NCBI GenBank assembly: GCA_903918315.1
Contig: CAIXEA010000155.1
Location: 1-64,000, forward strand
From: an uncultured Acetobacteraceae bacterium
Lineage (GTDB): Bacteria; Pseudomonadota; Alphaproteobacteria; Acetobacterales; Acetobacteraceae
Reading direction: 5' to 3'
Length of the DNA stretch: 64,000 nt
A program made the translations under genes and the position numbers. Positions 36,845 to 45,275 of the stretch are shown piece after piece (the first letter of the stretch is position 1; the number at the start of each line of letters is the position of its first letter). Under the pieces are notes generated by a model. That model saw only the letters and a list, made by a program, of their open reading frames with translations, made no database searches and was not told the DNA's origin.

Positions 36845-37308
36845 GAGCGAGTGGTCTGCATGGTGAAGAATCGCACTTTCGTGGCCTCGGCCTTCGCCGC
36901 GATGGACTCCCGGCGGAGCCGCTCGGCGGTTTCCAGGGGGGTGATGACCTGATGCTCCAGGGTCCGAGCGTCATCCGGGCGCTGCATGAGCGCATCGACC
37001 AGAGCGGCCAACTCAGCGTGACGGCCATCGCGGCCTTTGACATAGGCGTGGCCGATGGTGCCATCCGCAAGCTGGACCGTGCAGCGGGTGACCGTTGTCT
37101 CCCCGAGGTTGAACGGCGCCCCGCCGCCCCCGGCGCGGCCACGGACCATGACCAATCCCCCTTCCGGACCCCGCAGCCGCTCATAGTCCGGCATCGCGCC
37201 GCAGTCTCCAAGCCGATCGGCGATCGCCGCGGCACTGGCCCGGGCGAGAACGCCCATCCAGCGCTGGCGGGCCGCGTTCGTCGTCGGATGAGGGATGGTT
37301 TCCGGCAT
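36841..37308 (-). CDS. phnG: C-P lyase core subunit PhnG
   Basis: Encodes 155 residues from ATG 37308, the only ATG before the conserved part (ARQRWMGVLARASAAAI, LVMVRGRAGGGGAPFNLGET, GYAYVKGRD-like GHAYVKGRDGRHAELAALVD). It opens the phnGHIJKLM-DUF1045 operon. The ribosome-binding site is weak. The 102-base gap to phnF contains a palindrome at 37325-37338 only 17 bases upstream of the start codon. Confidence 0.94.
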   Translation of the reverse strand: MPETIPHPTTNAARQRWMGVLARASAAAIADRLGDCGAMPDYERLRGPEGGLVMVRGRAGGGGAPFNLGETTVTRCTVQLADGTIGHAYVKGRDGRHAELAALVDALMQRPDDARTLEHQVITPLETAERLRRESIAAKAEATKVRFFTMQTTRS

Positions 37309-37324
37309 TGTGACCCGATATTCA

Positions 37325-37338
37325 TCTAGACGTCTGGA
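37325..37338. promoter_or_regulatory. Candidate PhnF operator
   Basis: TCTAGACGTCTGGA is a 14-base near-perfect palindrome (one symmetric mismatch pair) in the divergent phnG/phnF gap, followed by CAAC. GntR/HutC regulators bind such palindromes, and a site here would control both directions. The assignment to PhnF is inference. Confidence 0.5.
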
Positions 37339-37410
37339 CAACTAACCGCGCTGCGGGTTACCGTCAATCACCAACTAGGCGCCCCCTCGAACCCATTGGA
37401 TGAAACCTGC

Positions 37411-38169
37411 GTGAACGTCGAAAAACCCCTGGATGAACCCTCCGGTCATCCGGTTCTCCGTCAGGATGGGATCGCGCTTTGGCGGCAGATCGCGGCGTCC
37501 CTGCAACGTGACATCACCAGCGGCATCTATCCGCCCGGCGCGCGTCTGCCGACGGAGGCTGAATTGTCAGCCACTTTCGGGGTCAATCGGCACACGGTCC
37601 GCCGCGCGATCGAGGAGATGTCGCGCGATGGACTCGTGCAGGTCGAACAAGGGCGCGGCACATTCGTGACGGAGGACGTGCTCGATTACGCGGTCGAACC
37701 GCGGACCCGGTTTTCCGAATGGATCCGCCGCCACAACAAGGAACCATCGGGTCAGATCCTGCAACTCAAAGAGATGGGCGCCGAATCGCTGATCGCGGCG
37801 GCCCTTGGCATCCGATCCGGCGGGCGGGTGGTCATGGTGGAGCGATTGGGCCTGGCCGATGATCGGCCGGTCAGCCTGACCCGGCATTATTTCCCCGCGA
37901 CCCGCTTGCGCGGCATGCTGGAGGCGTTGCGGGCCGAAGACAGCATCACCGCCGCGCTGCGGAGCGTGGGCGTGCCGGATTATCTGCGGCAAACCACGCG
38001 TGTCAGCGCGCGGCTGCCGACACCGACAGAAGCGGACTTGCTGCGGATGCCGCGCAACCGGCCGGTGCTTCTGGCGGAGAACCTGAATGTCGATAACGCG
38101 GGTACGGTGATCGAGTTCGCCGTTGGCCTCTATCCGACGCCGCGCGTACAAATGGTGTTCGAACCGTGA
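37411..38169 (+). CDS. phnF: GntR-family regulator PhnF
   Basis: Encodes 252 residues from GTG 37411 (TTG 37396 is an alternative; no ATG occurs before residue 60). The N-terminal winged helix (LWRQIAASLQRDITSGIYPPG, LPTEAELSATFGVNRHTVRR, GRGTFVTEDV) is followed by a UTRA effector domain (from about residue 85, ending FAVGLYPTPRVQMVFEP). This HutC-type layout and the divergent position beside phnG identify PhnF, probably a repressor of the phn operon that responds to phosphonates or phosphate status. Confidence 0.92.
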   Translation: MNVEKPLDEPSGHPVLRQDGIALWRQIAASLQRDITSGIYPPGARLPTEAELSATFGVNRHTVRRAIEEMSRDGLVQVEQGRGTFVTEDVLDYAVEPRTRFSEWIRRHNKEPSGQILQLKEMGAESLIAAALGIRSGGRVVMVERLGLADDRPVSLTRHYFPATRLRGMLEALRAEDSITAALRSVGVPDYLRQTTRVSARLPTPTEADLLRMPRNRPVLLAENLNVDNAGTVIEFAVGLYPTPRVQMVFEP

Positions 38170-38180
38170 AAGTGTCATCC

Positions 38181-39329
38181 ATGCGATCCCTGCGAATCAC
38201 CGGCGGTCAGACTTTGCTGGCGGACGGGCTGGCCCCCGCGGGGGATGTGTTGCTGGCGGGCGGACGGATTGAATCCGTCGGGTCCGGGCGCCCGGGGGAC
38301 CTCGCCCTCGATGCCACCGGCCTGCTGGTTTTGCCCGGTATCGTGGACATTCATGGCGATGCGTTTGAGCGTCAGATGCAGCCCCGCCCGGGAATCGATT
38401 TTCCGGCTGATCTCGCGTTACGCGACACCGAAGCCCAATTGCTGGCCAATGGCATCACCACCGCCTTTCACGGCGTGACCCTGTCATGGGAACCGGGTCT
38501 GCGCAGTCTGGAGGCCTGGCGCCGGCTGCTGGGCGCCCTGGAGGCCGGCCAGTGGACCTGCGACATGCGCGTGCACTTGCGGTGGGAGGCATTCAACCTC
38601 GACGCATTGGATGCGGCGGTCGCGGATATCGCCGCGGGGCGCGTGCACCTGCTGGCCTTCAACGACCACACCCCGGCGATTCTGCAAAAACTGAAAGACC
38701 CCGTCGCGGCCGCCAAATACAGCGATCGCGCCGGTATGAAGCTGGACGCCTTCCGGACACTCGCCGCTGAGATCGGCGCGCGGGCTGATTCGGTGTCCGC
38801 CGGGCTGGCGCGGCTTGGTGCCGCGGCCAGGGCCGCGAGACTGCCAATGGCGAGCCATGACGACGATTCGCTGGCCAGACGCACGATGTTTCGTGACCTC
38901 GGTGCACGGATTTGCGAGTTCCCCATCGCCGAGGACGTCGGTCAGGCAGCACGAGAGGCTGGCGATTTCGTCGTGATGGGCAGTCCGAATGTGGTGAGGG
39001 GCCGATCGCATCTTGGCTGGGCCTCGGCGGCGGTGCTGGCGGAGGCGGGGATCTGCAATGTCCTGTCGTCGGATTATTTCTACCCGGCGATGTCGCGGGC
39101 GGCACTGATCCTGGCAGGGCGGGGCGTGTTGGACCTGGCCCAGGCCTGGGCGCTGATCTCATCCAATCCGGCGGCTGCGACCGGGCTCGCGGATCGTGGC
39201 CGGATCGCCCCCGGCTGCCGCGCGGATATCGTGGTGATCGATCCCGGTACCGCCCGGGCGGTCGCGACCATTGCTGGCGGCCAGATCGCGCATGCGACTC
39301 AGGACGGCTGGTCCCGCTTGACGTTATGA
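38181..39329 (+). CDS. phnM: Second PhnM-like amidohydrolase
   Basis: Encodes 382 residues from ATG 38181 (GTG 38166, overlapping the phnF stop, is possible). LPGIVDIHGDAFERQMQPRP has HGD where the operon PhnM has HTD; then RDTEAQLLANGITTAFHGVT, FNDHTPA, LPMASHDDDS and VMGSPNVVRGRSHLGW. This is a distinct PhnM subgroup usually annotated as RPnTP diphosphatase. It is transcribed with phnF, not with the catabolic operon. It could act on a different alkylphosphonate triphosphate or hydrolyse another ribose polyphosphate (inference). Confidence 0.88.
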   Translation: MRSLRITGGQTLLADGLAPAGDVLLAGGRIESVGSGRPGDLALDATGLLVLPGIVDIHGDAFERQMQPRPGIDFPADLALRDTEAQLLANGITTAFHGVTLSWEPGLRSLEAWRRLLGALEAGQWTCDMRVHLRWEAFNLDALDAAVADIAAGRVHLLAFNDHTPAILQKLKDPVAAAKYSDRAGMKLDAFRTLAAEIGARADSVSAGLARLGAAARAARLPMASHDDDSLARRTMFRDLGARICEFPIAEDVGQAAREAGDFVVMGSPNVVRGRSHLGWASAAVLAEAGICNVLSSDYFYPAMSRAALILAGRGVLDLAQAWALISSNPAAATGLADRGRIAPGCRADIVVIDPGTARAVATIAGGQIAHATQDGWSRLTL

Positions 39330-39376
39330 AATCGCGTCATGGTCTGAGACAGAGACCAGTGCCATGGGGAGGCGAC

Positions 39377-39451
39377 TGGCTCGGGCGGTAGGATTCGAAC
39401 CTACGACCGATCGGTTAACAGCCGATTGCTCTACCGCTGAGCTACACCCGA
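39377..39451 (-). tRNA. tRNA-Asn (GTT)
   Basis: Complete cloverleaf on the minus strand: acceptor TCGGGTG / CGCCCGA, D-arm AGCTCAGCGGTAGAGC, anticodon GTT in CGGCTGTTAACCG, T-arm TAGGTTCGAATCCTA and encoded CCA. Confidence 0.97.
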
Positions 39452-39556
39452 ACATGCTCGCGAGGCCGTCCGTTTAGAGGGGAGCGGCCGGGCGGTCAAC
39501 AGGCAACCTGCATCTTCTCATCGCTTCCGGCATCTGCTATCGAGTGCGCCCTGCGT

Positions 39557-39642
39557 GGCCGTCTGGCGGAATGGTAGACGCAAGCGACTCAAAATCGCTC
39601 GCTCGAAAGGGCATCCCGGTTCGAGTCCGGGGATGGCCACCA
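39557..39642 (+). tRNA. tRNA-Leu (CAA)
   Basis: Class II tRNA with acceptor GGCCGTC / GATGGCC, anticodon CAA in GCGACTCAAAATCGC, a variable arm CTCGCTCGAAAGGGCAT, T-arm CCCGGTTCGAGTCCGGG and encoded CCA. It lies 40 bases from the convergent end of tssM. Confidence 0.96.
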
Positions 39643-39682
39643 CGCAGGTTTCTGTCTTCATCCTGACTCTTGAACGGCCCGA

Positions 39683-42600
39683 CTACTGAACCGCGGGGCA
39701 GCGGAATTCCGCGAGCAGCGTCGTCGTGAACGGATTGGGGTTCGCCCGCAGATCAAACCGCGCGGTGCGGCCATTCGCGCCGAATTGCAGCGACTGACGA
39801 TCGCCCGTGCCGGTGATCCGCGCCCGTGCTGCGAGTCGGAACAGCGCCCAGGGGCCCGACTCCTCCACCTGGAACGGTGACCCGGCCGCACTGATCGTCA
39901 GACGCGCCATGACCGGCCCCGGCCATGACAAAGCGGCCGGCCGAACCGGCGAATCACGCCCGATCGCCACCCGCGTGCTGTCGAGTTCCAGCGCCGCGCT
40001 GTCAGTTGCCGGGTCGATCTCGCCCGGAACCAGGTCGAATCGGACCAGAGGCTTCGCACCGCCAGGGGGGAAGAACAGGTCCCGAATCGCCGCGGCCCGC
40101 TGAAACTGACTGAGCGCGGCCGCGGTCACGGGGGGATTAAACCCATCGATGACCTTGAATTTCCATGGCCGCGTCGTGGTGTCGACATAGGATTTCAGCT
40201 GGGTGTTGAAATAGGCGTCAATGCCCCCGCCCGGTCCGAACACCTGGCTGAAATCCGCGATGGGTGTGTCCGCCGAGGCCCCGGCCGCGAAGGGGTAGCG
40301 ATTGGTGGTGGCGGTCAGGCATTGCGCCAGCGGACCGCCGCCCGCGTTCCAGGCGGCGATCAAGGCCCCGCGCGGGCCGCCATCGCGCAGTGCGGCGCCG
40401 CTGGTGGCCAGGCTCGCCAGCCAGCGCGCCAGAGGTTGCGGCTGGCGCGCGCTCTCGGTCCGCAACGCGGCGGCCGGGTCCTGGCCCACGTCCTGCACAG
40501 AGGGCCGTGTGGTGCTGGCGGCGAGTTTCGCCAACTGCTGTTGCAGATCGCCCAAAGGCCGCAGCACCTGATCGATCGGCGCCGCCCCACCAGAGCCGAA
40601 CAGGCCACGCACCGGGCGGAAACGCTGATCCACCACACCGATGGCATCGGCCACCGGGCTCGGCTTCATGTCGCTGGCAGGGGCCAGTTCCTTGGCCGCC
40701 GAAGCCAGAACGGTGCGTATCGGTGAATAGGGGGAGGCAAGGATGAACAGATCCTGCGCCGCCTGCGTCAGGCTGCGGGGGGGCGACGGATTGATGTCGG
40801 CCAGCATCGCATCCCAGACCGCGATATATTCGGCGGCATAGAGCGCCACGACATCGGCATCCAGTGTCGCGCGGGCCGGGCTGTCGGCGGCAATCGTCTC
40901 CCCGATCACCCAGCCCTCGGCGGTCGTGTCTTTCACCGCCTTGGCCAAGGCCGGCAGCACCGTGTCCTGGAAGCCGGCGGCGGTGAACAGGCCGGAAATG
41001 CCTTCCTCCAGTCCACGCCCGGACAGGCGGCCGAACAGCTGAACACCAGCCGGTCCTAACGCCGTGCTGGGTTTCCAGGGCGGGGGGAGGTGACCCGCGA
41101 TCGCGGGCTTCAGCCGGGACCAGGCGCGTTCCGCCAGCGGGACGCGGCCAATAACGGCGCGGGCTTGCGCCACGAGGGGCCCGTCCAGCCCGATTCGGGG
41201 CAGGGGTTCGCGCAGCAGCGCGGCCAGATGGGCTTGCAATGCGGCACGAAGGGCCGCGTTCTCCTCGCCGGCATAGATGGCCGCCCAGTCATTGGTGAAC
41301 CAGTCCTGGACCAACAGGCTATCCATCGGGCCCGCACCGCCCAGCATCAGGTAAAGCCGCGTCGCGTCATAAAGCGCGTCGGGATCGTTCAGAGCGCCGC
41401 GCATGCGGGTCTCGACCCGCCAGAGCAACCGGGGATACAGCACGAATTCCAGCGCATGCCGATATTGCGCCGCCCGCGCCGCCTGCAGCTTGCCATTTTG
41501 CGCGAAGCCGATTCGGTCGGTGGTCTCACTCTGCGAATCCTGGGCAGCCGAGTCGAGGAACGGGCGCACGCGTGGAAAATCTGATTCAGCGACGGCGTCG
41601 GTGGGCACATCCGCGGCCAGCGGCAACACCGCGCTCAGGGCTTTCGCCTCTTGGTCGATGGCTGCCTGGGCGGTGGCATGGGCATGCCATAGCAGCCCGA
41701 CCCCCGCCAACGCGGCCAGGCCGCACAGCGTGAAACCGGCAAGGCGCAGCCGCTTGCGCAGCCGATCGGCGCCCGGCCGATGGACCATCAGCATGGCCTC
41801 GCGGAATACGACATCGCGCAGCAGGCCGCCCAGGAAGTAGGAACGGCCCACTTCCGGCCGCAAGCGGGCCGCACGTTGTTGATCCAGGCCAAAGGTCCGC
41901 GCCATCGTGCCGATCAGGCGGTCGATCGGCGTGCCTTCCTGGGTGCCGGAGGTCAGGTAGGCACCGCGCAGGAACGGGCTTTTGCCCGCGGTATTGGGAC
42001 CGAACGCACGGGTGATGAACGCCTCCAGCCGAGGCAGAACGCTGGCCAATTGGGCCGGGAAACCGGCGATCAGCGTGCGGCGTTCGGGGTCGGATTCCGC
42101 ATCCAAACGCACGTACATCCGTTGATTCAGACGTTCGAGCAGGGGGCGCAGCGCGGTGGTCAGATCCGTCGTCACGTCCAGGGGTAACGTCGTGCCCCAG
42201 ATCTGATCCCGTCCGGCGCGGTCCAGATCGGCGAAGAACTCGGTAAAGCCGGCCAGCAGGTCCGTCTTCGTGAAGACGGCGTAGATGGGCATCCGCACCC
42301 CCAGGCGAGTCTCCAGTTCATCGATGCGCGCGCGGATGGCGCGGGCGTGGGTTTCCAGGACGGCGGGTTGATCGCTCGCGATGTCACTGAGAGCGATGGC
42401 GACGATCACGCCGTTCAGGGGCTGGCGCGGGCGGGTCCGGCGCAGCAGCGTCAGAAAGGCGTCCCATCCCGCCCGATCGACATCCTTGTCACTGTCCTGG
42501 GTAGTGTAACGGCCGGCGGTATCGATCAGCACGGCGTCGTCGGTAAACCACCAGTCGCACAGGCGGGTGCCGCCGACGCCGGCGACCGCGCCCGGGCCCA

Positions 42601-43012
42601 GTTCGTTCGATAAGGGGAAATTCAGCCCCGCATTCAACAATGCGGTGGTCTTGCCGGCGCCGGGGGGGCCGATGATCGCGTACCAGGGTTGTTCATACAG
42701 AAAGCCCCGCCGACCATTGGCCTGCTTCAAATGGGCGATTGCGGTGGCGAGCCGGGCGCCGATGGCGGCGGCTTCTTCATCGGCACCGCTGGCGATGCCG
42801 TTGGCCAGGGCGGCTTCACGGTTCGAACGCCGCCAGTCCAGCGCCAGATTGGCGATGGCCCAGACGATCAACGCCGCCGCGACCAAGCAGATGCGCGGCG
42901 TGAGCGGTTCCAGAACCGAAAGCAGCGGGCCCAGAATCCATACGACGGCGCACAGTAGCTGGACGCCTAGAAGTGTAATGAGCCAGCGGAGCGGCGACAC
43001 CTTAAGCTTCAT
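39683..43012 (-). CDS. tssM: Type VI secretion membrane protein TssM (IcmF/VasK)
   Basis: Encodes 1109 residues. Two N-terminal membrane helices (about 11-33 and 41-58), then a GTPase-like domain with Walker A GPPGAGKT at 115-122 and VLIDTAGRY soon after, a third helix near 425-450 (LAGFTLCGLAALAGVGLLW), and a long periplasmic part ending in the all-beta C-terminal domain. TssM is the inner-membrane pillar of the T6SS membrane complex, binding TssL and the lipoprotein TssJ. It overlaps tssL by 4 bases. No tssJ, tssK, sheath, tube, TssE or ClpV gene is in the window. Confidence 0.95.
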   Translation of the reverse strand: MKLKVSPLRWLITLLGVQLLCAVVWILGPLLSVLEPLTPRICLVAAALIVWAIANLALDWRRSNREAALANGIASGADEEAAAIGARLATAIAHLKQANGRRGFLYEQPWYAIIGPPGAGKTTALLNAGLNFPLSNELGPGAVAGVGGTRLCDWWFTDDAVLIDTAGRYTTQDSDKDVDRAGWDAFLTLLRRTRPRQPLNGVIVAIALSDIASDQPAVLETHARAIRARIDELETRLGVRMPIYAVFTKTDLLAGFTEFFADLDRAGRDQIWGTTLPLDVTTDLTTALRPLLERLNQRMYVRLDAESDPERRTLIAGFPAQLASVLPRLEAFITRAFGPNTAGKSPFLRGAYLTSGTQEGTPIDRLIGTMARTFGLDQQRAARLRPEVGRSYFLGGLLRDVVFREAMLMVHRPGADRLRKRLRLAGFTLCGLAALAGVGLLWHAHATAQAAIDQEAKALSAVLPLAADVPTDAVAESDFPRVRPFLDSAAQDSQSETTDRIGFAQNGKLQAARAAQYRHALEFVLYPRLLWRVETRMRGALNDPDALYDATRLYLMLGGAGPMDSLLVQDWFTNDWAAIYAGEENAALRAALQAHLAALLREPLPRIGLDGPLVAQARAVIGRVPLAERAWSRLKPAIAGHLPPPWKPSTALGPAGVQLFGRLSGRGLEEGISGLFTAAGFQDTVLPALAKAVKDTTAEGWVIGETIAADSPARATLDADVVALYAAEYIAVWDAMLADINPSPPRSLTQAAQDLFILASPYSPIRTVLASAAKELAPASDMKPSPVADAIGVVDQRFRPVRGLFGSGGAAPIDQVLRPLGDLQQQLAKLAASTTRPSVQDVGQDPAAALRTESARQPQPLARWLASLATSGAALRDGGPRGALIAAWNAGGGPLAQCLTATTNRYPFAAGASADTPIADFSQVFGPGGGIDAYFNTQLKSYVDTTTRPWKFKVIDGFNPPVTAAALSQFQRAAAIRDLFFPPGGAKPLVRFDLVPGEIDPATDSAALELDSTRVAIGRDSPVRPAALSWPGPVMARLTISAAGSPFQVEESGPWALFRLAARARITGTGDRQSLQFGANGRTARFDLRANPNPFTTTLLAEFRCPAVQ

Positions 43013-44382
43013 GAATCGACCGCCAACTGGATTTCAATACGCCGGTTGCGCTCACGGCCTTCCGCGGTTGTGTTCGGCGCCAGCGGGTCCGCATCGGCCC
43101 GGCCTTCCGACACAATCCGCTCCGGCGCCGGGAGGACGCGGGCCAGGGCCGAACGGATGGCCTTGGCTCTGGCGGTGGACAAAGCGAAATTGGATGGAAA
43201 CGCGACCGACCGTTCCGCCTGAGAGTCTGTATAGGCCAGCACGCGGATCGGCCCGCTTTCGGCCTTGAGCGCCTGAATCAGGCGTTCGGACAGCGGACCG
43301 GCGCTGAGGGTTGCGTTCGGCTGCGTGAACAGCAGGCGCGCGGGAATGCGCAGGGTGACCGACGCGCCGCCGTTCACGATTTCGATCCCATCGATATCAG
43401 CCAAGGCCGCGCGGAGGCGAACATCCGGCCCCGGAACCTCCGGCGGCGGGGGCGGCGGGGGTGGCGGCGTGGCAGGTGGGCGGGCCAGAACCGGCATCGT
43501 TGTCGGCGGGGCGGCCAGCGCGGTGCGATAGACCTCATCGGAGGCCGCGTTCAACCCGGTCAGCCAGAAGGCATACAGCCCCGCCACCAGTGCGAAGGCG
43601 GCGCTCGCGGCCAACCATATCGGCATCCCGCCGCGGGCCGGCGCGAAGCGGGCGTCGATGCCCATGGCGTCGGGCGCCAATGCGGCGGAAGGCGCGGGTG
43701 CCCCGGACGTGATCAACTCGTAGGCGTGATGGCGCACCCGTTCCAACTGCGCGCGGCCGTCCGGCAGGTTGCGATAGGGGCCCATCATGCCCAGGGACAG
43801 GCAGACGAACATCAGCTCGATCACCGGGCGGGAGTCGGGCAACGAGTCCCGCAGGACCCGCAACTGCTCGAAGAAGCCGCCGCCCGCGCTGTCGTCCTGA
43901 TGGAGCGATTTGGCCAGCGGTTCGTCATGCCAGCGGCCATGGCTGCCCCACGGCGTATTCAGCACGACGTCATCCAAAGCCGCGCACAGGGCATAATGGG
44001 CGTAGCGGAACTGCACCTGAGGGATGCCCAGCGTGCGGGCGCGGCTCTCAAAGGCCCGCAGTTCCCGCCATGTTCGTTCGCGGATGTCGCCGGGGTTGGG
44101 GGCGCTGGCGGTGTTGCGGATATGGGCCAGCAGTTGTACCAACGGGGCTGCCGCGATGGCCAAAGGATCGCTGCTGGCGGAAACGATTTCGACGGCTGGC
44201 GCCGCATCCGCCTCCCGGTCCCGCGCGGGCGTGGGCTGGGTGGACACCGGTTGCGGTGGACCAGATGGCGCAGGGGTAGGTGCAGCGGCAACCGGCCGCG
44301 CCAGCCCGCGCGCGCCGCCGGGCCGGGGCCGGATGACGGTCCGGTCGTGGTCACCCTGGTCGTCGAATGGGTTCTCGGTCAT
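43009..44382 (-). CDS. tssL: Type VI secretion protein TssL with OmpA-like domain
   Basis: Encodes 457 residues: a Pro-rich cytoplasmic start (1-65), the DotU/IcmH domain (about 70-240, with FRYAHYALCAALDDVVLNTPWG and LMFVCLSLGMMGPYR), one membrane helix (about 256-281), a polyproline linker (PPATPPPPPPPPPEVPGPD), and an OmpA-like peptidoglycan-binding domain (about 340-457, SNFALSTARAKAIRSAL and GRERNRRIEIQL). This is the specialised TssL that anchors the machine to the wall by itself. Its start faces the divergent glucosaminidase gene. Confidence 0.95.
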   Translation of the reverse strand: MTENPFDDQGDHDRTVIRPRPGGARGLARPVAAAPTPAPSGPPQPVSTQPTPARDREADAAPAVEIVSASSDPLAIAAAPLVQLLAHIRNTASAPNPGDIRERTWRELRAFESRARTLGIPQVQFRYAHYALCAALDDVVLNTPWGSHGRWHDEPLAKSLHQDDSAGGGFFEQLRVLRDSLPDSRPVIELMFVCLSLGMMGPYRNLPDGRAQLERVRHHAYELITSGAPAPSAALAPDAMGIDARFAPARGGMPIWLAASAAFALVAGLYAFWLTGLNAASDEVYRTALAAPPTTMPVLARPPATPPPPPPPPPEVPGPDVRLRAALADIDGIEIVNGGASVTLRIPARLLFTQPNATLSAGPLSERLIQALKAESGPIRVLAYTDSQAERSVAFPSNFALSTARAKAIRSALARVLPAPERIVSEGRADADPLAPNTTAEGRERNRRIEIQLAVDS

Positions 44383-44473
44383 GCGGGGCTCCCCCGCCTA
44401 CAGAGCTAGCATTCCATTGGGGCCCGTTCAATCGCAAGGCGGCCTCGGCGGATTTCAATGACGGAGAAGCGAC

Positions 44474-45250
44474 ATGCCTTTGGTGCCTTCCCAGACCGTC
44501 CTCAGCCTCGATGAAATGGGGCGCATCGCACCCCCGATCGTGGCGAGTGTAGGGCGTGGGGCAGATAACCGGCCTGGCGATGTGTTCGTCATCCAGTCGC
44601 TGCTGAACGACCGGTTGCCGCGACCGCATTCGGATGTGCCGGTGACCGGCCAGGCCGATTTTGGCACCGTGCTGGCGATCGAGGCCTATCAGGCGGTCGT
44701 GCTGCACATGTTCCCGCCGACGGGGCGGGTCGATCCCGGCAGCCCAACCTACTACGCCCTGGCGGCGCGCCCGATGGTCGATGAAACCAAGCTGAGCGGC
44801 GGCGGGCATTTCGGGGTGGTGCCGCCCGAAGTCGTTGATGCCGCGGTCGCCTCCAAGGTCAAATGGAGCGTGCCGGCCTCCATCACCATCGCCCAATGGG
44901 CGGTTGAAAGCGCCTGGGGGGCCGCGATGCCACCGGGCAGCAACAACCCGTTCGGGATCAAGGCCACCGGCGACGACCCCGCCGTCGAGGCCGACACGCG
45001 GGAGGTCATGGCCGGTCAGAGCATCATGATCTCCGCCAAATTCCGGAAATTCATGTCATTGACCGAGGCGTTCGATCTGCACGGCAAACTGCTCGCCACC
45101 GCCCCGGTCTATGCGCCCGCGATGCAGAAAAAAGATGACCCGGAAGCCTTCGCTGACGCGCTGACGGGCGTCTACGCAACCGATCCGCTGTACGGCAGCA
45201 CGCTGAAATACGTGATCAAGACCTATAATTTCACCATGCACGACAAATAG
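44474..45250 (+). CDS. Peptidoglycan-binding/glucosaminidase protein; candidate T6SS partner
   Basis: Encodes 258 residues with no signal peptide, GGAG before the ATG. Residues about 30-100 resemble a peptidoglycan-binding domain (VFVIQSLLNDRLPRP, VTGQADFGTVLAIEAYQAVV, GRVDPGSPTYYALA). Residues about 115-258 form a glucosaminidase domain of the FlgJ/LytD kind: SVPASITIAQWAVESAWG with likely catalytic Glu145, NNPFGIKAT, FRKFMSLTEAFDLHGKLLA and YATDPLYGSTLKYVI. It lies divergent from tssL. It may be a wall-degrading effector or help the secretion apparatus cross the wall. No adjacent immunity gene was recognised. Confidence 0.82.
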   Translation: MPLVPSQTVLSLDEMGRIAPPIVASVGRGADNRPGDVFVIQSLLNDRLPRPHSDVPVTGQADFGTVLAIEAYQAVVLHMFPPTGRVDPGSPTYYALAARPMVDETKLSGGGHFGVVPPEVVDAAVASKVKWSVPASITIAQWAVESAWGAAMPPGSNNPFGIKATGDDPAVEADTREVMAGQSIMISAKFRKFMSLTEAFDLHGKLLATAPVYAPAMQKKDDPEAFADALTGVYATDPLYGSTLKYVIKTYNFTMHDK

Positions 45251-45275
45251 TCGGTGCGGGTCAGGCCAGCACGGG

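Noticed and set aside
39377-45250. A genomic island inserted at tRNA-Asn or tRNA-Leu carrying tssLM
   Set aside because: No integrase and no repeat of either tRNA 3' end was seen on the far side, and base composition is like the neighbours.
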